Assembly (NCBI GenBank): GCA_037447655.1
Contig: JBBHKE010000542.1
Location: 64,001 to 74,890 of the forward strand
DNA: 10,890 nucleotides
Direction of reading: 5' to 3'
DNA from: Zygnema cylindricum
Taxonomy: Eukaryota; Streptophyta; Zygnematophyceae; Zygnematales; Zygnemataceae
Of this stretch, positions 1-7,641 are shown piece by piece. The notes below the pieces were generated by a model. That model had not been told where the DNA came from. It searched no databases and saw only the letters and a program-made list of their open reading frames with translations. The first letter of the stretch is position 1, and every line of letters starts with the position of its first letter. The position numbers were made by a program, and so were the translations under genes.

Positions 1-459
1 TTTCACTAAAGAAATAAATGCGCGGTATTGATTTCTTGTCCGTATCGTAATCCGTACTTATACATTACCGGATCTATGTCTCTCGTAAATAGTTTCAGTT
101 AAATGAATAATCCTACGTGTTAATGTTTAACTAAATATCAAACCCTATATTACGTAACACCAGTTGTAGACTTAACGGATAAGGCTACCAGCTACCTGCT
201 GTCTGTCGGCCGGTAGGTACCAGGATCAAATCCTGTGGCCGGCACATACCTTTTAGTAAATAAACCCCTAACTAATATAAATTTCCCGTAAACCTCTGGA
301 TAGCCTAGGTAGCCATGGCTCTAGCTCCCTCTCCAATTTCTCAGTGACTGCGACAAGTTTGAGAGTGAGAGAGAGAAGTTAGAGGTAGACTGCCTCGGCT
401 TCTTTCTATATTTCTATTCAGACCTAGAAAATACTTAAAATGGACCATTAATTTTTACA
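1..459 (-). repeat. E1 3' LTR, partial (U3 part only)
   Basis: This is the direct repeat of 5341-5789. From 11 to 459 I count 23 mismatches in 449 gap-free positions, 17 of them transitions. The right tip reads TGTAAAAAT on the minus strand and abuts a polypurine tract. The remainder of the LTR (TATA, R, U5) lies left of the window. Bases 1-10 do not match the equivalent bases of the 5' LTR, so homology becomes clear only from about base 11. The segment includes an antisense tRNA-minihelix-like structure at 204-244. Confidence 0.95.
204..244 (+). other. Antisense tRNA-minihelix-like structure in E1 3' LTR
   Basis: The outer stem TGTCGGCC (204-211) pairs with GGCCGGCA (237-244), including one T-G wobble. 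An 8-base linker (212-219) leads to a T-arm-like hairpin at 220-236: CCAGG, the 7-base loop ATCAAAT, then CCTGT (4 of 5 pairs). The hairpin is joined directly to the 3' strand of the outer stem, as the T arm joins the acceptor strand in tRNA. The core GGATCAAATCC resembles a Pol III B box. A TTTT run lies at 251-254. Confidence 0.6.
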
Positions 460-470
460 CTTCCCTTATT
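460..470 (-). other. E1 polypurine tract
   Basis: On the minus strand the sequence AATAAGGGAAG lies directly before the TGT tip of the 3' LTR. This is the expected primer site for plus-strand DNA synthesis. It starts 2 bp after the pol stop codon at 473-475. The E3 counterpart is AATAACAGGAG at 10004-10014. Confidence 0.85.
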
Positions 471-472
471 TT

Positions 473-1604
473 CTAGTCAATCAGACCACACTTCTCCCTG
501 CAAAAAATTACCTTAGGGGAAGGCACAGGTTTGGTCATCATATTTGCTACCATCTCACTATCTCGTTCGTACTCTGAACTGATTATTTTGTTTTCTACTT
601 TCTCTCTAACAAAGCTGAGTCTGATGTCCATCTGTGTAGCTTTAAAATGATGTTTAGGATTGGCAGAAATAGCGATTGCTGCCTGATTATCACAAAAAAA
701 AATATGCACACCACTCTTAAGGTGACCAAGCTCACCAAGCAAAGACTTGACCCACATCAATTCTTTAACAGCAGAGTAAGAAGCCATATACTCAGCCTCC
801 ATGGTGGACTGAGCAATAACTTTTTGTTGTTTGCTACTCCAACAGCAAGCCCCATCACCCACATATAATACATATCCAGAAGTGCATCTCCTCATCGGAG
901 CATCACCATAACAGGCATCACTCCAAGTAGTGATGTCAGTATTCTCCCCACCCAAATGCAACCATAGATCCCTAGTTCCTATCAAATATCTAAGGACTCT
1001 CTTAGCTGCCTCCCAATCCCTCTTAGTGGGAGCATTTAGACTTCTACTCAGCACTCCTACAGCTGAAGCTAAATCCGGCCGGGTACAATTCATAAAATAG
1101 ATTAGACTTCCCACTACTTACCTGTAAGGAATAGTCTGCATGAACTTTTGTTCTTCAGGAGATAATTCCTGGTCTAAGAGTATGACTCCTTCTTCCTCAC
1201 TCCCCTCACTTCCCTGCTTCAACTCCATTGGAGTTATACAACTTCTAGCTTTATCCATTTGAAATTTTTCAAGCATGTTCCCTATTGCTTCCTTTTGAGT
1301 CAATCTTATAATTTTTCTTTTTCAGTCTCTCTCCACTTGAATTCCCAAAATATATTTTTCTTCTCCCATATCCTTCATTTCAAATCTCCTTTTAAGATTG
1401 GTTTTCATTTTATTAAATTTTTTCATTGATTTACTTAAAACAAGCACATCATCAACATAAATTGCAATAAATATAAAACCTTCCTCATCTTCAAAAACAT
1501 AGATTGAGTGATCTGAGCTGATCTTGATATATCTTAGACCGGTAAGAAACTCATCAAGCTTCTTATTCCACTGTCGAGGCGCCTGTTTCAAACCATAAAG
1601 AGAT
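473..1604 (-). pseudogene. pol: E1 pol, RT C-terminal half and RNase H
   Basis: After a frameshift near 1605 the minus-strand frame continues to the natural stop at 473-475. RT shows the active-site box YVDD at 1448-1459, inside the context AIYVDDVLVLSKS. RNase H keeps the acidic motifs WSDA, STMEAEY and DNQAAI. The near-terminal motif reads KATQMDIRL, where E3 has KAKHMDIRL, so a conserved histidine is lost. Two premature stops interrupt the frame: TGA at 1322-1324 (CGA in E3) and TAA at 1118-1120 (CAA in E3), both C-to-T changes. The protein ends CGLID, 14 bp before the LTR, which is normal for copia elements. It would have made cDNA in cytoplasmic virus-like particles. Confidence 0.93.
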
Positions 1605-2354
1605 TTTTATCAGTCGGCATACCTTACTCTCCTCTCCTTCCTCCACAAACCCTTCGCGTTGTCGCATGAAGATCTCCTCTTCCAATTCTCCATGCAAAAA
1701 GGCTGTCTTGATGTCCATCTAATGCAATTTCATGTCTTCCGTTGCTGCCAGGCTGAGAAGTATGGGGACGGAGGGAAATCTGACCACCGGGGCAAAGGTT
1801 TCCTCGTAGTCAATTCCCTCCTTTTGTGTAAATCCCTTTGCCACTAGTCGGGCCTTGTAGCGCTCGATTGTGTTATCTGGGTTCAGTTTTCATTTGAAAA
1901 CCCACTTACAACCAATTGGTTTTCGGTTAGGTGGACAATCCACCAGCTCCCAAGTATCGGCTGCCATAATTGAGGCCATCTCCTCATTGATGGCTGTCTT
2001 CCACCGATTTCTTTCTGGACAAGTCATCGCCTCTCCATAAGTTTGAGGTTCATCTTGATGAGATAGTTTAGTTACCTTGTTATTAACCTGTTTTTCTTGC
2101 AGTCTTTTGCTACTTCTCCTTCCCCCCTCAAAATCTGATGCCGGAATAGATGGTTCCCGTGGATTCTTTTGAACAAACTCGGCTTCTCCCCTATCCCTTG
2201 ATTCCGAATCAATTTCCACCACGTCTTCCGCTTCAGGTAGAGTTGTCATTGGAGTTTCCACAGCCGAGTCCTTTTCGGTCTGATTTTTACGTGCAAGAAT
2301 GTCATCTTCTCTAAAACCTCGATAGTTAGGAAGCTCAAAGTCATCGGAATTTTT
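1605..2354 (-). pseudogene. pol: E1 pol, linker and RT N-terminal half
   Basis: The frame starts after stop TAA 2355-2357 with an acidic, low-complexity linker (VVEIDSESRDRGEAEF), then enters RT at GEAMTCPERNRWKTAINEEM, TWELVDCP and KWVFK. It continues through [15 protein letters not shown] and MDIKTAFLHGELEEE, the latter holding the first catalytic aspartate of RT. Premature stops are TGA at 1890-1892, after KWVFK, and TAG at 1719-1721, just before MDIK. A one-base insertion near 1605, relative to E3, shifts the frame just before WFETG-type residues of the RT fingers/palm. The match to E3 8126-8890 runs along the whole segment, so the identification is firm. Confidence 0.9.
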
Positions 2355-2741
2355 TTACTCAAATCTGATTTTTATTGACTATGTATACTTGAAGGGATCC
2401 ACAGACTTTCCTTCATCCATAACTACTAGATGCTTTACTAAGATTATATCTTCCCTTTTTAGATCGTAAACTCTACATCCTTTAACATCCTCATCATATC
2501 CTAATAAGTATCCCAGTTTTCCTTTAGGATCTAGCTTCCAATTAGACCAATCTGTATCTAGACTGAATACATGACTGCCGAAAACCTTTAAGTGAGATAT
2601 GTTTGGTTTGCGGCCTGTCCATCTCTCATAAGGTGTTTGATCTTTTATAGCTGAAGTAAGAACTCTATTTTTGAGGTAATTAGCACATTTCATTGTTTCT
2701 GCCCAAAACCTTTTTCCTATCTTCTTATCTGACAACATACT
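2355..2741 (-). pseudogene. pol: E1 pol, integrase C-terminal part
   Basis: This is in the same frame as the upstream integrase segment and is separated from it only by stop TAA 2742-2744, where E3 has an arginine codon. It contains the copia integrase tail: KRFWAETMKCANYLKNR, TPYERWTGRKPNISHLKVFG and LGYLLGYDEDVKGCRVYDL, followed by KHLVVMDEGKSVDPF. Two stops follow, TAG 2379-2381 and TAA 2355-2357, in a region where E3 is also damaged. The start of the segment is set by the preceding stop, not by a real initiation codon. Confidence 0.9.
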
Positions 2742-4040
2742 TTAAGCACTATCACTTAGAGTTCTATTTAACCTTTCAGCTACCCCATTCTGTTCCAAGT
2801 TTTCTGGAACAGTCTTTTGGTGTTGGACCCCATTTTCCCTCAGAAAATCCTCAAACTGGTTAGAAGTATACTCCTCACCATTGTCACTCCATTCTCTCTT
2901 GATTGGAGTTTTATGGAGGTTTTCACTCCATGCTTTATATTGTCTAAAACAATCCTGAGCTTCTGACTTATTCTTCAAAAAATACACCCGGGAATACCGA
3001 GACCAATCATCAGTGATAGTAATCATAAATCTCTTCCCCCCCGGTGAGGGCACTTTAGCCGGTCCCCAAATATCTGTGTGTACTAGATCTAGAATTTTTT
3101 CTCCCTTATAGGTGGTTGTTTTAGGAAAGGGTAATCTGTGTGTTTTACCTTGAGCACATCCACTACAATCACTTGTATTATCACTCTCACTGAACTTAAT
3201 CCCTTCCACCACTCCCATCTTTTTCATCTCTCTTAACTTATCTAGATTCACAGGCCCAAGCCTCTTATGCCACATCATAATATCATGAACACCAGCATAA
3301 TATAGTTTCTTCTTTTCATTACTTAAAACAAGCCTAAACATCCCATGGCTACCTTTCTCAGCAATGAAATAGACATCCTCCTCAAAACTAGCAGTAAAGA
3401 CTCCTTCCCTAGTGCTAGTAAAAAAACCCTTGTCATCTAATACGGATGTACAGATGAGGTTTTTGTTCAGCTCCGGAATAAACAATACATCGGAGAATGT
3501 TACAATGGATATCTTTCCTTCTACTAACACTTTCAAATCTACCGATCCTACAAGAGTAGTGGTGACTATCCTCCCATCCCCGTACTCTATCTCTATGGTG
3601 GGAATATTTCTTATCTTAGTGAACAGGTGCCTATCCTTACACATGTGCATTGAGGCACCTGAATCTACAATCCAGCCTGCTTCACCTTTCAATCCACCGT
3701 AAGCACATTTCTGCCTTCGTGGAATTTCAACCTCGTTTTTCGCCTCCAACTCCTCATCTAAAAAGAGCTCATCGTCCTCGTCCTCGGATTCCGTCTCATG
3801 TACCTGTGTCACAAGGGCATTTTTCTTTCCTCTCAGGGTACCACCTGTCTGCCCCTCCTTTAACCAAAGCTCGGTTAGCTTATTGCACTCTGCCATATAG
3901 TGCCCAGGTTTCGTATGACATAAACCTTTGGGAGCCCTTGGTCCAAACTCGTTGGTCTGATTTTTCTGCTCCCTCCCCCCATAGTTTCCGACCGGTTTCC
4001 AAAAATCCTTGTACCTCCAATCGGTTACAGTTGCCAAGGC
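2742..4040 (-). pseudogene. pol: E1 pol, zinc-knuckle remnant, protease, integrase core
   Basis: This is in frame with the preceding gag and separated from it only by stop TAA 4041-4043. Domains in order: a nucleocapsid knuckle reduced to CHTKPGHYMAEC (the usual CX2CX4HX4C spacing is lost); an acidic tract ESEDEDDELFLDEE; aspartic protease with WIVDSGASMHMC (catalytic DSG present); then GAG-pre-integrase and integrase. The integrase zinc site reads WHKRLGPVN, so the second histidine is replaced by proline (E3 keeps H), while CSGC is intact. The DDE acids are present in HTDIWGP, SDNGEEY and GVAER. The segment ends at TAA 2742-2744. The protease would cleave the polyprotein and the integrase would insert cDNA, but the stops leave this copy unable to make the full polyprotein. 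Confidence 0.93.
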
Positions 4041-4803
4041 TTAGCCACTCTTTCCTCCCCTTCGGATCTCAATCGTATTCTCCCGAAAGAGAGTCATCCC
4101 TACCACTGAGTTCCATATCCACCTCGAGTCCGGCAAGTCCTGCACACAGTTGACTATGTTCTCGAACTCATCGGGTAACTTCATCAGTAAACAGTTAACC
4201 TTTTCTTTTTCACTAAAATCTTTACCCGCACTCTCTAGCTTCATAAAGAGTGTAGCAAGCTCATTGCAAAAATCCAACATCTGCCCCACTTTGTAAACAT
4301 ACTCCTTAACTTTTTGATCAGCAAACTCTTGTTGCTGAATCGTATTACTTCGGTACATCTCTATGAGAGCCATCCAAAGATTGGATGCCCTTTCTACCTG
4401 CAAATGAGGACATGCAAGTCCTTGAGTGAGATGGCGTAGGATGAAGTGTTTTGCCGCCATATTGTTAAAGTCCCAGGTTTCAGTATCATTCTCCTCGTTC
4501 CTCAGAATAGGTGACATGAATGCCGAACTAGTTGCTATTGGTGTGGTCACCTCTTTCTCCTTTCCTTTGTTCCTTTGTTTCCTCCATTGAAGGTGGATCC
4601 TCTTTCCTGGTGAAGCTGCTTCCTCCAAACCCTGGAGGGATTCCAAGACTTGATGGACGCCCCAACCGTCCACTCACTATCCCCCAAAACATTTTTTCGC
4701 ATAAAGCTCCTATCATCATACTTTCCCAGTATATGAAGCCAGTTCCATTAAAGATTCGTACCCTAGAGGGTGGGCCCATAACCTGAAACTCTGATACCTC
4801 CAT
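4041..4803 (-). pseudogene. gag: E1 gag (capsid), frameshifted
   Basis: The ATG at 4801-4803 begins MEVSEFQVMGPPSRVRIFNG, closely matching the E2 gag start (MEDTQLQVMGPPSRV), which fixes the initiation codon. The first frame runs to 4528. The reading then has to shift near 4550-4580 to the frame that continues to stop TAA 4041-4043. The second part has the copia gag (UBN2-type) signature: NMAAKHFILRHLTQGL, ASNLWMALIEMYRSN, KVKEYVYKVGQML and KVNCLLMKLPDEFENIVN. Gag would form the virus-like particle. The 4041 stop is in the same frame as protease and integrase, so E1 descends from a single-ORF gag-pol. Confidence 0.88.
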
Positions 4804-4856
4804 AAGTCCTCAGAGTGGACAGCTTCCAAGAAGCCTCTGAATAACTCTGACCCCTT
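4804..4856 (-). other. E1 leader with weak primer-binding-site candidate
   Basis: This is untranslated sequence between the probable end of the 5' LTR and the gag ATG. At 4855-4845 the minus strand reads AGGGGTCAGAG, which matches 8 of 11 bases of the usual initiator-Met primer site TGGTATCAGAG. It lies just after an ...ACACA that could be the LTR end. The E2 counterpart has no recognisable primer site, so this call is tentative. Confidence 0.35.
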
Positions 4857-4980
4857 TGTGTTTCAGCAAAAACAACTGCCACCCTGGCAAACAAAAACTC
4901 TGACCACCTGCACTCTTGTGAAGGCAAGACTCCCCTGAGTCGATAGCAAAAAGAATCTCTGACTTTGCTCCCGTGAGCAG

Positions 4981-5016
4981 TAAGTTATGGAGGGTCAAAG
5001 GTGACCTTTTGTACAT
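4981..5016 (-). promoter_or_regulatory. E1 LTR core promoter, degenerate TATA plus start-site block
   Basis: The minus strand reads TGTACAAAAGG where E2 has TGTATAAAATAGG, so the TATA box looks mutated. Downstream, CCATAACTTA (4990-4981) is identical to E2 at 6310-6301 and probably marks the start of R. The promoter is probably weak or inactive in this copy. Confidence 0.5.
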
Positions 5017-5075
5017 AAGCTCTCTGGGAGAGAGGGTCCTATCTCCTAATTTTTCTAAGTCCTCTATCTACTAAT

Positions 5076-5150
5076 GTACGAAACCAATTAGATGACAGTT
5101 CTGTACGCAAAAGTACAGCTGCCGGTGTACTTTATGTACTGACATTGTAC
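5076..5150. promoter_or_regulatory. GTAC motif cluster in E1 U3
   Basis: Six GTAC tetramers occur in 75 bp, starting at 5076, 5103, 5113, 5127, 5136 and 5147. About 0.3 would be expected by chance at equal base frequencies. E2 has six at the equivalent place and E3 has four. GTAC is the core of plant SBP/SPL and copper-response binding sites, so a regulatory role is possible but inferred. Confidence 0.5.
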
Positions 5151-5232
5151 GACATGGCCTAAATGTCGACACATGTCATATCCGGATTCGGTGCCAAATC
5201 TCCGGAGATACCACGATCCAATGTAATTTTGC

Positions 5233-5238
5233 CACGTG
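5233..5238. promoter_or_regulatory. G-box CACGTG in E1 U3
   Basis: CACGTG lies in the context GACACGTGGC on the minus strand, which resembles an ABRE/G-box. It lies about 225 bp upstream of the TATA region. Equivalent sites occur in E2 (6567) and E3 (10632), each followed by a shared ACATTTGG-like stretch (ACATTGGA in E1). Confidence 0.6.
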
Positions 5239-5533
5239 TCATCCGATGTGGCGATGGCCACAAACCGCCGAAATCTTCTTCCGCGATCTCGGCGCTAATT
5301 CCGGTCGTCCGATTAAATTCGAATTTAATCGTAGCCGTAATAAATAAATGCGCGGTATTGATTTCTTGTCCGTATCGTAATCCGTACTTATACATTACTA
5401 GATCTATGTCTCCCGTTAATAGTTTCAGTTAAATGAATAATCCTACATGTTAATGTTTAACTAAATATCAAACCCTATGTTACGTAATACTAGTTCTAGA
5501 TTTAACGGCTAAGGCTACCGGCTACCTGTTGTA

Positions 5534-5574
5534 TGTCGGCCGGTAGGTACCAGGATCAAATCCTGTGGCCGACA
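5534..5574 (+). other. Antisense tRNA-minihelix-like structure in E1 5' LTR
   Basis: This is the second E1 copy of the 204-244 structure. TGTCGGCC (5534-5541) pairs perfectly with GGCCGACA (5567-5574), with the same 8-base linker and T-arm-like hairpin (5550-5566). Only one base differs from the 3' LTR copy, and there the pair is T-A here and T-G wobble in the other copy. Confidence 0.6.
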
Positions 5575-5789
5575 CATACCATTTAGTAAATAAACCCCTA
5601 ACTAATATAAATTTCTCGTAAACCTCTGGATAGCCTAGGTAGCCATGGCTCTAGCTCCCTCTCCAATTTCTCGGTGACTGCGACAAGTTTGAAAGTGAGA
5701 GAGAGAAGTTAAAGGTAGACTGCCTCGGCTTCTTTCTATATTTCTATTTAGACCTAGAAAATACTTAAAATGGACCATTAATTTCTACA

Positions 5790-5794
5790 TGGGT
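5790..5794. other. Predicted E1 target-site duplication (right copy)
   Basis: TGGGT directly abuts the outer tip of the E1 5' LTR. Copia elements usually make 5-bp duplications. The left copy, outside the window, should also be TGGGT. This is inferred from the position only. Confidence 0.4.
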
Positions 5795-6133
5795 GTCGTT
5801 CTTTGGAGTCTTCACGGTCGCCACTACGGGTGCCGTGGTAATAAGAGAAATTGGAGTAAGAGGCGTCTCCTTCTCCTTCTCGTTTTTGGACGCACTGTTG
5901 TCCCCATCATCTGCCTCCTCTGCTGCAGCAGAGGTTGTTGTAGCAAAACGTATTCCACTAAACCCTGGTGGAGTTCCCTGAGGTGGACGTTTCACTTGTC
6001 CACTAACAATACCCCAGTATCGTTTTTCGTACAAAGCCCCCATCATCATGGCTTCCCAATAGATGAACCCTAATCCATTGAAGGTGGGCACCCTAGAGGG
6101 TGGGCCCATAACCTGCAATTGTGTGTCCTCCAT
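5790..6133 (-). pseudogene. gag: E2 gag N-terminal fragment, cut by E1 insertion
   Basis: The ATG at 6131-6133 starts MEDTQLQVMGPPSRV, followed by FNGLGFIYWEAMMMGALYEK, YWGIVSG and TPPGFSGI, matching E1 gag over the same stretch. A low-complexity acidic and Thr/Pro-rich segment follows (AAAEEADDGDN, then TPLTPISL). The frame is open, with no stop in 114 codons, and ends in NDTH where the E1 LTR tip begins. A short spurious extension then reads into the LTR. The equivalent point of E1 gag is NDTETWDF, so the missing capsid core should resume left of E1. The lack of lesions contrasts with E1 and E3, but the fragment is short. Confidence 0.88.
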
Positions 6134-6320
6134 TAGACTAAAAAATTCAGAAAGCCTCTAGATAGCTTTTAACTATCCTAATTCAAGCCACAACAACTGT
6201 TGCCAAGTGGTCAAACTGACCTTTTGATTGCACCCTAGTGCAGCGTGGACTCCTTTGAGTATGTAGCAAAAAGAATCACTTAAATCGGCCGACCAGCCGA
6301 TAAGTTATGGCAAAAATACC

Positions 6321-6329
6321 TATTTTATA
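6321..6329 (-). promoter_or_regulatory. E2 LTR TATA box
   Basis: The minus strand reads TATAAAATA within TTTGTATAAAATAGG. It is the best TATA match in the window and sits just upstream of the conserved CCATAACTTA block (6310-6301), the probable start of R. Confidence 0.65.
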
Positions 6330-6409
6330 CAAACCCTCAAAGGGAGAGGTGACTGTATTTTCCAAAAACACTAATTCTTGATTCTCTCTAATAACTCCTC
6401 TCTACTGAA

Positions 6410-6483
6410 GTACGGACTATTCATTTTACTGTACCGTACTAAAAAGTACTACTGTCGATGTATCTTTTGTACGACCAACGTAC
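6410..6483. promoter_or_regulatory. GTAC motif cluster in E2 U3
   Basis: Six GTAC tetramers start at 6410, 6431, 6436, 6446, 6469 and 6480. They lie between the TATA box and the G-box, as in E1 and E3, although the surrounding sequence has diverged. Confidence 0.5.
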
Positions 6484-6566
6484 GATAAGGCTATTACGTG
6501 GACGCGTGCCCTTTTTTTACTCGTCCGTAGGTTCCTTGGAATTCCCGCGACCAAATGTGATCTCTC

Positions 6567-6572
6567 CACGTG
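6567..6572. promoter_or_regulatory. G-box CACGTG in E2 U3
   Basis: On the minus strand the context is GCCACGTGGAG, a strong plant G-box. It is about 240 bp upstream of the TATA box and is followed by ATCACATTTGGTCG, closely matching E3. Confidence 0.6.
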
Positions 6573-6893
6573 GCGGGAGGTCATGCCATGTCACAAAAAG
6601 CCAAAGTAACCACTCCGAGATTTTGGCGATGATGTGCGCCGTTGGATAAGAACCAAAATGAAATCTCAGCCGTTATAAATACTTGCGCGATATTTGTTTA
6701 GTTGTCGAAACAAAATGCGCTGTATCCGTTTCGAAACCGTATCGTACGTTGTACTTTACAAAAATTGTATCTATGCATGTCGTATATAGTTTAACTTAAA
6801 TGAATTAGTACATTCCTAAATAAATAAAAATCTATCAAGCCATATAGCATTTTGCATTGGTCCTAGACAAAGAGGATAAATTCTACCGGCCAA

Positions 6894-6938
6894 CTTGACG
6901 GACAGTAGGTACCGGGATCAAATTCTGGGTCCGTCAAG
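6894..6938 (+). other. Antisense tRNA-minihelix-like structure in E2 LTR
   Basis: CTTGACGGAC (6894-6903) pairs perfectly over 10 bp with GTCCGTCAAG (6929-6938). An 8-base linker AGTAGGTA (6904-6911) precedes a T-arm-like hairpin: CCGGG (6912-6916), loop ATCAAAT (6917-6923), TCTGG (6924-6928). All five hairpin pairs hold as plus-strand RNA, two as G-U wobbles; on the opposite strand those two would be A-C mismatches. A TTTT run lies at 6941-6944. The geometry is the same as in E1, but with different paired bases. Confidence 0.65.
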
Positions 6939-7138
6939 TATTTTCTTAGTAACCTACTAAAAACAACCGTCTGTTGAACTAAGGTAGCCATGGTTTAACC
7001 ACTCTCTCTATCCTTCGGTGACAACAACAAGTATGGTAACTAGAGAGAGGAGGTGGAGACAGGATGCCCTTTTCTTTTCCTTATAATACTGATATATTTA
7101 GACCTAGAAAATACTCTAAAAATCTAGTAATTTTAACA

Positions 7139-7143
7139 AATGT
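7139..7143. other. Predicted E2 target-site duplication (right copy)
   Basis: AATGT directly follows the E2 LTR tip and belongs to the E3 integrase coding sequence. A matching copy is expected beyond the E2 3' LTR, outside the window. Position-based inference only. Confidence 0.4.
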
Positions 7144-7641
7144 TTAGGCTTGTTTTAAGCTATTAAAAGAATTAAACTTTATTATGTTGGCGTTCATGAT
7201 ATAATGTTGTGGCACAAGAGGCTTGGGCATGTGAATCTAGATAACTTAAGAGAGATGAAAAAGATGGGAGTAGTGGAAGGGATTCAGTTCGGTGAGAGTG
7301 AGAATTTAAGTGATTTTAATCGATGTGCTCAAGGTAAAGCACACAAGTTACCATTCCCAAAATCAGCCACCTATCATGGAGAAAAGATTCTAGATTTAGT
7401 ACACAAAGATATTTGGGGACCGGCCAAAGTGCCTTCACCCTGGGGGAATAGATTTATGATGACTATCACTAATGATTGGTCTCGATATTCAAGGGTGTAT
7501 TTTTTGAAAAATAAGTTAGAGGCTCAAGAATTTTTTAGACAATATAAAGCATGGAGTGAAAAACTCCATGAAACCCCAATCAAGAGAGTTAGGAGTGACA
7601 ATGGTGGAGAGTATACCTCTAACCAGTTTGAGGATTTTTGA
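7139..7641 (+). pseudogene. pol: E3 pol, integrase core, 5'-truncated
   Basis: The first bases match E1 MFRLVLS, but a one-base insertion near 7170-7180 breaks the frame before LYYVGVHDIMLWHKRLG. The zinc site keeps WHKRLGHVN (both histidines), but the CxxC pair reads DFNRC, so one cysteine is lost. HKDIWGP and SDNGGEY carry the first two catalytic acids. A one-base deletion then creates TGA 7639-7641 right after QFEDF. The methionine at 7204 is internal to the domain, not a real start. The 5' truncation is caused by the E2 insertion at 7138/7139. Confidence 0.9.

Larger units (their letters stand above)
1..5789 (-). mobile_element. E1: Ty1/copia LTR retrotransposon, youngest of three nested copies
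   Basis: Read on the minus strand the order is 5' LTR (about 5789 to 4857), short leader, gag, zinc-knuckle remnant, protease, integrase, reverse transcriptase, RNase H, polypurine tract and 3' LTR (459 leftward, running off the window). Integrase before RT identifies the copia superfamily. Bases 11-459 align without gaps to 5341-5789 as LTR direct repeats. The gag-pol frame is broken by eight premature stops (4041, 2742, 2379, 2355, 1890, 1719, 1322, 1118) and two frameshifts (near 4560 and near 1605), so the copy is not autonomous. Its right end lies inside the gag gene of E2, so it inserted after E2. Confidence 0.93.
4857..5789 (-). repeat. E1 5' LTR
   Basis: The outer tip is firm: minus-strand TGTAGAAAT starts at 5789, and 5341-5789 repeats 11-459. 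The inner end is not firm. The element's other LTR leaves the window before that point, and I place the inner end near 4857 from an ...ACACA followed by a primer-site-like stretch. This gives about 930 bp. Within it on the minus strand are a minihelix-like structure (5534-5574), a G-box (5233-5238), a GTAC cluster (5076-5150), a degenerate TATA site (about 5008-5016) and CCATAACTTA (4990-4981), identical to E2 at 6310-6301, near the likely transcription start. Confidence 0.85.
5790..7138 (-). mobile_element. E2: copia-type retrotransposon, 5' part, interrupted by E1
   Basis: On the minus strand this holds a 5' LTR (7138 to about 6190), a leader and the first 114 codons of gag, which stop exactly at the E1 LTR tip (5789/5790). 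The right end reads TGTTAAAATTACTAG on the minus strand, matching the E1 and E3 LTR tips. Immediately right of 7138 the sequence switches to plus-strand integrase of E3, so E2 inserted into E3. The rest of E2 must lie left of the window, beyond E1. Confidence 0.88.
6190..7138 (-). repeat. E2 5' LTR
   Basis: The outer tip at 7138 (minus TGTTAAAATT) is clear, and homology to the E1 5' LTR is recognisable along the length with many substitutions and indels. The inner end is estimated from alignment with E1 and may be off by tens of bases. From the tip inward: a conserved block 7115-7095, the minihelix-like structure 6894-6938, a G-box 6567-6572, a GTAC cluster 6410-6483, a TATA box 6321-6329 and CCATAACTTA 6310-6301. 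It runs opposite in direction to the E3 3' LTR, so the two are not a pair. Confidence 0.85.

Noticed and set aside
3650-4153. 167-codon open frame on the plus strand
   Set aside because: It lies antisense to E1 gag/protease coding sequence, is rich in Ser/Pro/His as expected for a shadow frame, and has no domain or context.
4789-4798. GGTATCAGAG on the minus strand, a 10-base match to the initiator-Met tRNA primer-binding site
   Set aside because: It lies in gag codons 3-6. The aligned E2 gag start (MEDTQLQ) encodes similar residues without the match, so it is probably a coincidence of coding sequence. The true primer site could not be fixed.
5163-5432. Open frames on both strands within the E1 LTR (5159-5432)
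   Set aside because: They lie in U3 promoter sequence, do not persist in E2 or E3, and overlap the G-box region.
11-5789. Direct repeat at 11-459 and 5341-5789 as a segmental duplication
   Set aside because: The outer edges are TGT tips, one with a polypurine tract, and the repeats flank a gag-pol in the right order, so they are LTRs.
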